Source: Nyssa sinensis (Eukaryota; Streptophyta; Magnoliopsida; Cornales; Nyssaceae). Taken from it: DNA of 64,000 bases. The stretch covers positions 10,379,501 to 10,443,500 of the forward strand of contig CM018032.1 in assembly GCA_008638375.1 (NCBI GenBank), given 5' to 3'. Of the stretch, positions 11,901-27,756 are shown piece by piece. Positions within the stretch are counted from its first letter, which is position 1. Every line of letters begins with the position of its first letter. Below the pieces are notes generated by a model, which saw nothing but the letters and a program-made list of their open reading frames with translations, was not told where the DNA came from and did not search any database. The translations under genes were made by a program, and so were the position numbers.

Positions 11901-12289
11901 ACTGCTAAGATTTGCTACTCATCAGTAAGATCATTTCCAGCAGCCTTAAGATTACAGATCATGGCTTACGTCACCCTTAAGTGCTCAACCATAGTGTACT
12001 TAGAATCCATCTTGTATCGTTCAAATTTGAGGGTTAAGGCAAGCAGCCTTGTGGTAGTAGTCTCTCCAAAAGTAATTTTCAGCTTATTTCACATATCTTG
12101 GGCTATGGGGGAACTCTCAATTTTTTCAATAAGATCATTATGCATGCTGCTTAACATAGTAAAACGCACACATCGATCTTTCTTTATCCAGTTTTTGTAG
12201 GCTTCCATGTTCTGATGTCATATATCATAGTTGGTACCAATAAACTTCTCACCCTTTGTGAGGCCAGCAATCACATTCTTAAAGGTCAT
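8993..12289 (-). pseudogene. copia element 1 gag-pol, multiply broken
   Basis: Read on the minus strand. Gag starts at ATG 12289 (MTFKNVIAGLTKGEKFIGTN) and ends with a CCHC zinc knuckle, CYNCEKLGHFARDC, near 11600-11555. A protease-region remnant lies around 11374-11150 (LHDVLYAPNVRFNLISISAL). The integrase front end is at 11099-10773: HHCC zinc site (WHVRLGH ... CEYCLDGKSC), then VYSDICG. Integrase continues to about 10300 (NIFVRYSESSKGYVML). RT resumes only shortly before YVDDI (about 9970) and runs to RPDISFAVGLVSRL (9568). RNase H ends at 8993 with DTLTKPIP. Between integrase and YVDD only about 370 bp remain where intact copia elements have roughly 1 kb, so the RT fingers/palm are deleted. 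At least ten in-frame stops are visible. Confidence 0.88.
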
Positions 12290-13949
12290 CTACATTCAAT
12301 TTGCGCAAGGTGACATTTAGCATATATTTTTATATTTTATTATTTTGCTGCCAAAAATCTAATTAAAAGTATTGTTTTATATTTACACTATGAGATTAAA
12401 AATTTCGCAAAACTCATAATCATCTCTCATTTGTGTAAAATAGAAGTATATTTTTATTTGATTTCGAGCAAAATAAATCTAAATTAAAACTAATTTAATT
12501 CATTCACACATTAATAATAATAGCCAAAAAAAAAAGACTCCACTTGAGCCTAATTAGTATTCTAGTACAACATGCCAAAGATAATTTATAGATATACGAG
12601 ACTACTACGAAAACACATTCCCTTACAAGGCTTCACAAAAATTAATACATCATTTCCCAAAAAGAGATTACATAACTTGAATCAACCTACTAAATCAATA
12701 TACTAGAAACAATAAAATAAATAGGGATGCAATGCCAAAAACTCATATATCTCGAAATTATTCTTGTAATTTCATACATCACACAACACATGTACTAGAA
12801 TATCAATTTCATTAAGCACATCCAATTACAACAACATTATAATATAATAGGATTTATTGGATGACTTCACCACACTTCACCACAATAAGAGTGGGTATTT
12901 GGGTCTTACAATTAAATGAATCAATAATATGCAACAATAATGTATTAAACAATTATCCACATGATTATTAAAACAAAAGTGATCCACAAATGTAATCCAC
13001 ACGACCCAAAAGATATGATCCACACATAGTGTAATTGTTCATAATTTTCAAAGCCTTTCCAAGAATTTTTCACATTTAAAATCAATTTTTTGAAAATTTT
13101 AACCAATTTTTGGGATAAAAAAAAAAACTAATTTTAAAGCCCAAAAATATCAAAAATAGGTTAAAAATTCACCAAAAAATAATTTGGGCCTCCAACAGTG
13201 TACTAAACACTTAAATGTAATTTTAATCTCAAATGTAGCATTCTGAAATTTTTATAAAATTATTTAATCAAATTTTTAACATTTTTATCCATTAAAAAAT
13301 GATTTTTAAAATTTTCAGAAACTTAAAAATTACAAAGGAGTCCCAAATTCAGTGAGTGATGCACACTCTCCGGAGGCGTCAAAAAGCAAAGCCCGAAAGA
13401 CCACAGACACGCCTACACGCGCCTCCCCAAGAGTGAGATTTGCGAAACTGATTTAAAAATCAAATTTTAGCTTTTGGCATTTACCCAAACGCAACCAAGG
13501 CGCATGTGTATCACGAGCCGCTGCTGCTGCTGTAATTCCACCATTGCGATCAAACTTTGTGACCTCATATCTCACTCATCTCAAGTCAAAAAATTATGAA
13601 AAATATACCATTGGAAAGCTCTCACGACAAGGAGCAATTTAATATAAATTTCATTCATAATAATTAAAGTTTTATAAATCATATTAAAGCCCAAAAATTC
13701 GTATTAAAATTATGTTTTCTTGAAAAATTAGAACTTTAAACTAAAATCTCTCACAGATCTGACGATGGATCGTCATGAAATTTAGGACTACCTACTGGGT
13801 TTATAAAGAACACATTCACCGTGGTAGATCCTTCAAAAGGTGTTTATATAATGATCTTTTAAAAATCAGCCATGTGGGTTTAGTGCATGATTTTCTTTCT
13901 TAAGAAATACACATGCATAAACACATATATTAGTGAATACAAGCCTATG
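12290..13949 (-). other. Long 5' leader of copia element 1
   Basis: About 1.65 kb between the primer site and the gag ATG with no ORF. Mostly AT-rich, with one GC-rich island around 13365-13440. Leaders this long occur in some plant copia lineages; here it may also include later insertions I cannot delimit. Confidence 0.55.
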
Positions 13950-13961
13950 GCTCTGATACCA
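13950..13961 (-). other. Primer-binding site of copia element 1
   Basis: On the minus strand TGGTATCAGAGC, the well-known copia primer site complementary to the 3' end of initiator tRNA-Met. It begins one base inside the 5' LTR boundary at 13963. It fixes element orientation. Confidence 0.92.
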
Positions 13962-13962
13962 A

Positions 13963-14396
13963 TGATGGAAAGATATATATAAAATCAAGTATGAACCCGG
14001 TTACCTTTAAGAATCAGGTTCGCAAAAGTGGAAGATCTTGACTTGTGTTACGACTTTTTGATGACCAGTGGAACACCACAGATGAAACTCTCTCGTCAAT
14101 AGAATGGCTACAATATGAGTCCTCTATGTCTTTTTCACAACCCAAATCTAGAAGCGTAAATGATAACCTCAGAAGAATCTCAAAGAGAACTAGGAAGTCA
14201 GAAGAGTTGCGATAACAAAAAAATCTTTTCACACCTATCCCGAAACCAAAATGCGAGATATATATCTAGATTTGTTGAAATTCAAAACTAGCTAGATAAT
14301 GATAAGAATCATAATCTTATCACAACTCTCATTCATAATCTTGTAGATGTCCAAATGGCTATGGGGTTCGCATCAAACCCGTTCCAATATTCAACA
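13963..14396 (-). repeat. 5' LTR of copia element 1
   Basis: Plus-strand ends TGATGGAAAGATAT and CAATATTCAACA, i.e. TGTTGAA...CCATCA on the element strand. 434 bp, homologous to 7470-7882. Confidence 0.9.
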
Positions 14397-14490
14397 AAGA
14401 CCCAAAAGCTTAAACTTTCTGGTCAAATTAGAATCTATCAAGTGTACTAAGGCCTCTCCGTGAGCTTCTAGGTCTCCCCATACGTGGACT

Positions 14491-14627
14491 CTCTAGTCGA
14501 CTCTTGTTGCTAAATACTTGATAATGTCTTGGTGATGCCTACACGGTGTGTTTTCTCAGTCTCTCTATAGTCAACTCTTGTTATTAAACACTTGGTGATA
14601 CTATGGTGATGCCTACATGATATATTT
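14491..14627. repeat. Imperfect direct duplication, ~74-bp period
   Basis: Two copies of a ~60-bp segment: CTCTAGTCGACTCTTGTTGC (14491) and CTCTATAGTCAACTCTTGTT (14563), each followed by a TTGGTGATGCCTACA or TATGGTGATGCCTACA block. Non-coding, immediately outside the copia element. Origin unknown. Confidence 0.7.
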
Positions 14628-14908
14628 TGCATTGACAAACATTACTTTTTGGGAGAGCATGGTGCACTCATGTGAATCATAGGGACAAGGATTGGTCTCA
14701 AGGGAGATGAGTCATAATGACACAGATTAATGTGATAGCTCATACAACATGTGAGAGATTTGTTGATGTCTTAAAGGAGGAGATGTAATTGATGTGACAA
14801 CTCACATGTTAAGGGAGAAAGATTTGTTTTTTTTAGAGAAAGCAATGCAAATATTATTATTGAGAAAAATAAGAGCGGAGGATTCTTACATTGAAAGGAG
14901 GAGGATCC

Positions 14909-15290
14909 TCCTACTACATAAGAGTATAATCAACACATCTAGCATGAAGAGCTAGTTCATGGACTACGCTATTAGCACAACAACGAATGAACTTACATTG
15001 TAAAGAATAAAACATATCAAACAAAGCCTTCACATATGAACGAATCATAACCACAGAAGAAAAATCTTCTTTAGAAGAAAAAATGACATTAATGGTCCCT
15101 AACAGATCACCTTCTAAGATGATATGCAACAAGAGCATGCAAAATTGTCATAGACTGCTAAATCAAGATCCAAAGATGTTACCATTTAAGTTGACATGCC
15201 ACTAATAAAATTACCACGATAATCTTTTGCTACAACACCAAACCCCATACAATTCATATTCTGAAAAACTGCAGCATCAAATAGATAACA
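14909..15290 (-). pseudogene. RNase H-like (RVT_3 type) LINE-derived fragment
   Basis: Minus-strand frames read MGFGVVAKDYRGNFISGMST, then after a stop and frame change EGDLLGTINVIFSSKEDFSS, and FIRCCANSVVHELALHARCV. This is the pattern of the plant RNase H-like domain PF13456 found at the ends of LINEs and as isolated genes (G(V/I)GVVARD..G, EGDS....N, R.AN.VAHELA). Interrupted by stops. The rest of the LINE is not seen nearby. Confidence 0.65.
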
Positions 15291-16020
15291 TGTATTAAAT
15301 ATTAAATAAATTAGATATAAATAATTTTTTATTAATAAAATGTTTTACCTAGTAAGATATTAGAATAAAATATGAATTTATAGGTGTTGTGTTAGTACAA
15401 TAATTTTAAATTTTTTATTTTTGGCATTTATAATAAAACCAATAAGGGCATTCAATTCAGTGATTTAAGTAATATATAAAAAAAATGATTCACACGAAAA
15501 TAATTATAAGATTATTTTTTAAGATAATGTTTAGCTCCAAATTTAGTAAAAAAAATTTACTCTTATTCATATACGTATTTTATATATATTTAAATTAAAA
15601 CTAAATAATTATATAGTGACATGATATATATATATATATATCTGTGTGTGTGTGGGTGTGATTGTATATATAACACACATCATAATCTATACATGACTAG
15701 GCGGAGGTTACTCTACCTAATTTGTAGCTTAGCATTATCCATTTTTTTTAGAGAAAATTTCATACCATGCATGTACAATCATATTATTCCAGGACCTGGT
15801 GAAAATATTAAAAGATAATAGGGCCCACCATTCGATTGAGATTTAACAACGGGCAACTTTGTTCTTTAATGTTGAGAAAGGTACATTTCTTAAATAGTGT
15901 GTTATAGTAGGTTTTTTTTTTCAAAAAAAATACCTAGGCGAGGCAGCTTGGCAATTGGCACATTAATGGGCCGGCTAAGGATCTTTGGACCGGCAATATC
16001 ACATTGTTTTGATACATTTT
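15291..16020. other. AT-rich intergenic DNA with (TA)n(TG)n microsatellite
   Basis: No gene is visible. A compound repeat (TA then TG units) lies at about 15626-15660. The short open frame across it is low-complexity and not credible as a protein. Confidence 0.6.
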
Positions 16021-16470
16021 AAGATAAAATATAATGACTTATTATGAAAATTTTAAAATTATATTAATTTTTTTATTAATAAATTTCAAATATTTTCTCC
16101 CGTAAAGAAAAAATTCAAAATAATAAAAGTGCCCCTATTTTGTTTTGTTTTTCTTTTTTGCATTTTTTTTTACCAAATTTTATAACTTTTTTTTTAAAAT
16201 AATTTTTTCATTTTGTATAAAATAAATTATTTTTATTTTATACAAAAAAAATTAGAGTTTTAATCAATATTTATTTGAAAATAAAAAAATAGAAAAACTG
16301 GTTAAAAATTAAAAAAAAAAATGAAAAAGACAGCTTTGTTATTTTGAAGAAAAAAAAAATAGAGGAGAGTATCTGAAGTTTTTCAATAAAAATAAAAGAG
16401 GTCAGTGTAATTTTAGAAATTTTAAAAAAGATTAGCATAATAATTAGGAAAGATTAGTGTAATTTATCCT
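16021..16470. mobile_element. Possible MITE of the GGATAA-TTACACT family
   Basis: The right end reads AGTGTAATTTATCCT; the left end AGATAAAATATAATGACT is a diverged inverse of it. The interior is AT-rich with no ORF. The match to three better relatives in this window (16853, 38119, 54354) is what suggests it; the left end is weak. Confidence 0.35.
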
Positions 16471-16852
16471 AAGTTTTATTATAAATTTGAGCTTATATAA
16501 TCTATAAATTAGAAATAAAATAGTTGTGAATATAAAAACCTTAAACCAATCAATAATTAAAATTTTTTATTTTATTTAAGCTCGAATTGAGAGTACCATT
16601 ATTCTAACAAATTTATTATCAGTTTTATGCATGATACTTTTGTAAATAATGTGTTTTTCTAATTTTATCACTGCTGTGTTCTTTGAGCATATAAATAACA
16701 TGTTTAATGATTAAAGAGTGTATTCTCTTTTAAATGATTTTAGGCAGTCTCTCAATAAATAATATTTTGAAACAAGCCTTTACAAACTTTACTTGAGTTT
16801 GTTGAAGACTATTGTAGGTTGATATATTCAAACTTATTATTATTATTATTTT

Positions 16853-17152
16853 AAGGATAATTACAATTATCTTCCTTGTAATATTTAATAATTATAAAAA
16901 CCTCTCTTATAATTTTCGACATTACATTGATTTTTACTGTTAGAATTGTCGGCGACGAACATTAATAAAAAATATGAATTTACTGTTTTACTTTTGAAGA
17001 AAATTATATTGACCTCTCTTGTAATATCTGATTCTTACAATGTTCGTCTTTCGACAATTTTAACAGAAGAAATTAGTATAAAGTTAAAAATCTCATGAAA
17101 AAAGATTTATGTAATTGTCAAATATCAGATAAGAAGTCAGTGTAATTATCCT
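16853..17152. mobile_element. MITE with AGGATAATTACA inverted ends
   Basis: About 300 bp. The left end is AAGGATAATTACAATTATCT and the right end, inverted, is GAGGATAATTACACTGACTT; both are followed inward by a TAATTAT/CAATTACATAAA block, so the inverted repeats extend about 55 bp. No coding capacity. It probably belongs to the same Mutator-like group as the larger element at 54354. Confidence 0.6.
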
Positions 17153-19140
17153 CAAAAATTTGGCTTGAGAGTTTAATTTTTGTCTCAGTCAAAATACACT
17201 CACTATATATACACAGAGGCGGTTCTAGAGGGTGGCAAAGGAGGGCCAACCTCCCCCGGTGAAATTTTGGAAAACTAATTGTTTGTTTACGTTTTCAAAA
17301 ATAAATTTTTAATTTTAAAACGTGATATACGTGTTTGACAAGATATTAATTTTATTTTTTTTAATTTTTTATAATTTAGATTATCATATTCAAATGCATT
17401 TTCATAGTTTTTAAAAATTTAATAAAAAAATTTTTATAAATATTTTTAAAAAAATTATATCTGAATCACTATTCAAGCGAATTAGTTTTTTCTTATAATT
17501 TTGTTATTTTTTTAAAAGAAAATGAGGAATAGCTCCTCCTAAAAATTTGTTAAATTTTTATAGGAATCTCACTTAATCATAAATGATTTAAAAATTATAT
17601 TTTATCTCTAATTCTATAAAATATCATATTTTACAAAAAAAAAAAAAAATCTGAAATTCTGAAATTATAAAATTATAAAATTAATTTCCTAACCTAAAAT
17701 TAATATCCTGACATTTGCTAGAATAGAGACCCAAACCTCGGCGCAAAAGACAATAACCGAGTCATAAAGTCATTGACCCAACCCGAATGCTGCTACGCCA
17801 CCACTCCCATCACCACCCGGTCCCGCTCCTGGTCCTGGTCCTGGTCCTGGCTGACCAAGACTGCAAACTTGTTTTGTCTTCACTTGCCTCCAATTCCAAC
17901 CAACATAGCCAGAAGTTATTTTATGGGTCCGTCCAGTGGCGGATGCAAGAGACTGGGGGGCTCTAATTTTATTAAAAATAATTTAACAAAATGAAATTTG
18001 ATTTTTTAAATTTTTTTATATATTTATACGAGTCTTTTTAATTTTTAATACTTGTAATTTGATTTTTTCAAAAATTTAAATATTATATTTTTTACCACTA
18101 ATTTTATTAAACTCTTTTAACAAAATCCCTCTCTCAAATTTTTCATTTATTTTTTATATATTCATATAAACTCTTAAAAATATATACAATTTGACTACTC
18201 TAACTAAAATTTTTGAATCTATCATTAGATTTGTTACATGATATGCATGAACTTTTATAATTTTAATATTTTGTAAAATTCACTTGAAATTTACTCTGTG
18301 ATTTTAGTGTTTTGCAAAATTTAAGTGAAATTTACTATATTGTTAAAATTATAGAAGTTAAAATCCCAAATTTTATAATTTTAGTATGAAAAATATTATA
18401 TATTTCCAATTTATAACTCTAATATAATGTGTTCGGACTTCAAAAATGATATTTTTTAATCTCACATAACACATCACATAACATAAAAAAATATAACTTA
18501 TAAACATGACTGACTCTATACAATTGAAGACCTAAAGTGATAAAATGATAATTCTAAATGAGTAAATTTTTTAGTATTAATTTAATTTTTTACTTTGTTT
18601 CTTATATATATATATATATATTATTTACTTATGTAATGTAAAATTTAATTATTATTTAACAAGAGATATGTATATATTGAATGAAATTCTAATAATTGAG
18701 TTTTTCTATTTTTTTTCTAAATAGATATCAATAAAATATTAGAATACAATATGAATAAAATTATATTAATAAAATTAAGTTTTTATTTTATATGGAGTTT
18801 TTTTTTATAAAATTAGATTTTGATTAGTAATAAATTTTTAATTTTATAATATTATAAATACATAAAATTTAGAACCTTTTGTAAAGTTAGATTATTACTA
18901 ATTTTAAATTTTAAATTTAATTATATTATAAATATATAAAATTTAAGACTTTTTCTTTAAATAACTCTTAAAATAACAATTATTTACTTAAAATATTTAT
19001 TTACTTTATTATTAAATTGATCATGTTTGTAAAATAACAATATTATTTGGTAAAAGTATAGAGACGGTGACACGCATGGCAACGTCCCACGGAGTCACGG
19101 ACTACAGCAACAAGAAGGCGTTGCGTTTTTGTATTTTTTG
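17153..19140. other. AT-rich upstream region of the squalene epoxidase gene
   Basis: No gene seen. Two short GC-richer islands (17213-17275 and 17930-17965) share the style GGCGG(T/A)...GGGGG(C/G) typical of a dispersed plant repeat, but I cannot name it. A run of four TCCTGG hexamers lies at about 17826-17850 within a short open frame that I do not believe is a gene. 17990-19050 is very AT-rich. Confidence 0.55.
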
Positions 19141-19144
19141 GGCC

Positions 19145-19150
19145 TATAAA
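19145..19150 (+). promoter_or_regulatory. TATA box of the squalene epoxidase gene
   Basis: TATAAA inside CCTATAAAGG, 213 bp upstream of the chosen ATG, at the point where extreme AT-richness gives way to balanced 5'UTR sequence. Position and motif suggest the core promoter. Confidence 0.6.
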
Positions 19151-19272
19151 GGGCCCCTCCTTCCTACATTCCCTCTCGTCCTCGTCGAACGCACCTTTCC
19201 ATAGTTAACAGCGAAAACCAGCGCCAGAGCTAGATAGAGAAAGAGAAGCATCATCTTTTGCAATTGCAAGAG

Positions 19273-19275
<3 letters not shown>

Positions 19276-19304
<29 letters not shown>
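19276..19304 (+). repeat. (GA)n microsatellite in the 5'UTR
   Basis: About 14 AG units roughly 60 bp upstream of the start codon, inside the inferred 5'UTR. GA/CT tracts are common in plant 5'UTRs and can bind GAGA-type factors, but that role here is only a possibility. Confidence 0.85.
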
Positions 19305-19310
<6 letters not shown>

Positions 19311-19362
19311 CCGGTCGACCTTGTCTTCTGTGTCTCATCATTCTTTATCCCAATCAAAGAAG

Positions 19363-24919
<5,557 letters not shown>

Positions 24920-25029
24920 CAAATACCAAGGTAGCTTGGGCTTGAAGACAAACTAGCTCTTACACTCTCAACACCTTACCTTTTTCAAAGTGATGGAGAG
25001 ATTGTATGCTTATTGCTTCCACTGGAAGA

Positions 25030-25047
25030 GGGGGGGGGGGGGGGGGG
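25030..25047. repeat. Poly(G) tract of 18 bases in the SQE 3'UTR region
   Basis: Uninterrupted run of 18 G about 110 bp after the SQE stop codon, probably in its 3'UTR. If transcribed it would be a G-quadruplex-capable tract. Confidence 0.9.
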
Positions 25048-25892
25048 TTGCATTGCTTGAATTTTTTAGACTAGAAACTGAAAATCAGATGTATCATGTA
25101 TCTATCTACATATATGACATTATGACAATCCTCTTAGAACTGTGAAAGTGCAGCCTTTTTTTTTCTTCGATTTTCTCGACATAACTTGAATGAAAATCCC
25201 CAACTCAAATGTGTTATTTCAACATTTTGGTCAACTCAATGAAAGTGATTATAATCACTTTGTGCAATAAAATCAGTTAAAATCATTAGCAGGTCCTAGG
25301 CTAATTATTTTTTAAATGACTCCATTAAGAATCTGAAAATTTAAAAGAAACTATCTTTTTGATGTGTACCAGACAAGAACTTTCAAAAAATTAATTGAGT
25401 CAATATTAATTATTTACATTCAATTTAAAAAATTTAAACCAAACATAACCTAAGTAGTTACAAAAGTTATGCAGCTCATGGACTCATCCCACTAACAAGT
25501 AGAACAATTTCCATCAATTGTCTGATACAAGAAAGGATGCAGAAGACCTGTCAATAATCTGTAAATGAGATTCAAAACTCCTAATTTCACTTGGCATAAA
25601 TGAATTTTTTTTTTTTTATACAAAGAGAACCTCACACGCCGAATAATGTTTCAGTTTCGTTAATGGGTAAACTCTCCAGCAAGTCTTCCAGAACAATATT
25701 TATGTCTTGAGGTAGAAGGCTCCAAGGAAATTTGAATTTGTATTTCGTGAGAATCAAATTAGAGACTTATAGTTCTAAGGCACTTACCTCCGCCCTTTCT
25801 ATTACTGAGTTACCCCTTGGGGTTAGTTTAAGTTTTAACAGTAGGTGACCTGTTGTGACAGGAGTAAAACTCCTAATGTTTATAGTTACAAA

Positions 25893-26065
25893 GATTTGTG
25901 AAACATACCAATGTGAGTATGCAGGCGCATGGTGGGAGCTTTACATAGCTGCTGGGTCTCACCATCTCTCCTAAACTTCCTCTCGTCTTTGGTCCAAGCC
26001 AGATACCTATGAGGCAAAAACTTATCCCACTCATAACCCATTTGCAGCAGTAATGTCTTGGTTTA
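25893..26065 (-). other. Protein-like short frame, unidentified
   Basis: A minus-strand frame reads MGYEWDKFLPHRYLAWTKDE, then RKFRRDGETQQLCKAPTMRL, and ends HTHIGMFHKSL plus stop. Composition looks like a real soluble protein rather than random AT-rich DNA. There is no good start; a splice acceptor-like CCAAG precedes it. I cannot match it to a family and no neighbouring exon is seen. It may be a terminal exon fragment of a lost gene, or chance. Confidence 0.25.
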
Positions 26066-27756
26066 CACCAATTAACACAGAAGATACAGTTCATTCAACA
26101 ATTGCCTTGAGAATTCCAAACTCCAAATTGGAAAGTGACAATATATCGCCAGTATTAATGCCATACTTCAGCTCTAAAAGCAAGGGCTACAAAGCCTGAG
26201 TAATAGAATGGGGGTTGGTTGTAAATGGCAAGTTCTCCAGAATATTACAGTTTTTAGATATAGCTTAAAATATATTTAGCAGTTATCAAATGATGGACTT
26301 GATCTAGGTTTGGACTCAACAGAGCATAGAGCCAACAAGATCAGTTGAACAGTGTATCCAATCGAAGGGTGGGATCAAGATTACTGCAAACAATGGGATA
26401 ACTTCAGTTGCAACTTTGGACCTCAAATTGTACAGCAAGTAGGAAGTTGTTCTGAACACAAATTCCAGCTCCAGCACAACCAATTTCCTCTTGAATTCCA
26501 ACCCACAGATCAGTTTGAAAGGTCACAAGTAAGAACTTTCAAACCATTTTCCTGAATCCACTTTCTTGAGTGAGAAAAGGTAGTTCAAAATATGCTTCAA
26601 TGCAGGAAATACTGCCACTAGATTTTTCTTTTTCTTTTTTCCAACTTGTACATCTCCACAATGCACATATCTCAGCTTCTTCACCTTGCATTCTAAAATT
26701 ACAGATGAAAGACAGCAATGGTTAAAGAACCCAGTATTCCACAATGATGGTGATGATTATGTGCTGTTGATAATGGTAAGGGTGATGCAGTTCAGAATTG
26801 ATAGCGGTACAAAGATAGTAACCACGGGAAGGGTGAACTAGTGATGAAATGGTGCTGCTGGTGACGTTTGATAGTAGTCTCAATGATGACAATAGTGATG
26901 TTGCATGACCTTTATATAATATATATCCAGTTACTATCAGAACACTTAAAAAAGAGGTGAAGTTCTATTTTAGCAAAGATCTACCTCTTGAAGCTTGAGC
27001 TTCACATACAGAAATGAAGAATTTTACTGTAAATCTGCATCAAGAAAAATATCAATCAGAACAAAAATAATATAAAAGCAGGTAAAGGTCAAAACAGACT
27101 TCGCATGTGATGGAAACTGGACAAAGTTCATAAGCCAAGACAGGAGAGAAAAAGAATTGTTGCTATATGGTGCAGACCAAGATTATACTGGCATAGGAAG
27201 TGGGCTTTCAGTCTTCCCTGTAATTTGTTCTATATGCATTAATATGGGTAATCAGTTACATTACACTTTCATTTTTCAGAAAATTGTCAACCTATTGCTT
27301 AAAGAATTCAGCTCATGGCCAAAACAACTTACATGGTTGCTCTTTATCACTCCCTCTGTTTGGTAGATTTGATCACATACGAAAACTGTTGTGGAAGGCA
27401 AAGCCACTTTCCGTCTGACCTACGATGTCAATTGATCACATATGAAAACTATTGCATCACCCTCTTTATTGCAACTTGGTATCGTTGTTGTTGACCGGAC
27501 CTAGGATGTCAATTGAATATTTTACTCTATCGCAGTTAAATTTCTTTCTGCAGCCTATCCTTCAGACTAAGAGGTCTTGACTCTTGAACCCTACAGGCAC
27601 ATAACTGGCCTCCCAAGGTGGCTTCAACATATGCATCCCATGAATAAGGGCCAAGTTGTTTAATATTTGTGAAGTACACCATATTTGACAGATGTGAACT
27701 CAGATGCATGCTTTACTTCTTATCTAGGCATATAAAAATTTTATGTGTTTATAGTC

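Larger units (their letters stand above)
7470..14396 (-). mobile_element. Ty1/copia retrotransposon 1, complete ends, inactive
   Basis: A 6.93-kb element on the minus strand. Two related LTRs (7470-7882 and 13963-14396) flank a decayed gag-pol. The flanks AAGAT (7465-7469) and AAGAC (14397-14401) look like a 5-bp target duplication with one mismatch. A tRNA-Met-type primer site touches the right (5') LTR. A purine-rich stretch (minus-strand GTGGATGAGTGAGAGA) precedes the left (3') LTR. The LTRs differ at many sites, so insertion is not recent. Coding capacity is destroyed by stops and a large RT deletion; long non-coding segments lie at both internal ends. Confidence 0.9.
24920..27756. other. 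Intergenic region between SQE and the PPR gene
   Basis: The two genes are convergent. The first ~250 bp are likely SQE 3'UTR and the last ~200 bp PPR 3'UTR. The remainder has no gene I can identify apart from one protein-like short frame at 25893-26065 listed separately. Confidence 0.5.

Noticed and set aside
15621..15818. 65-aa open frame over the TA/TG microsatellite
   Set aside because: Translation of a simple repeat (repeated Ile-Tyr) with no domain or context.
17773..17994. 73-aa frame with Ser-Trp repeats
   Set aside because: Produced by four TCCTGG hexamers; no homology or promoter; non-coding is more likely.
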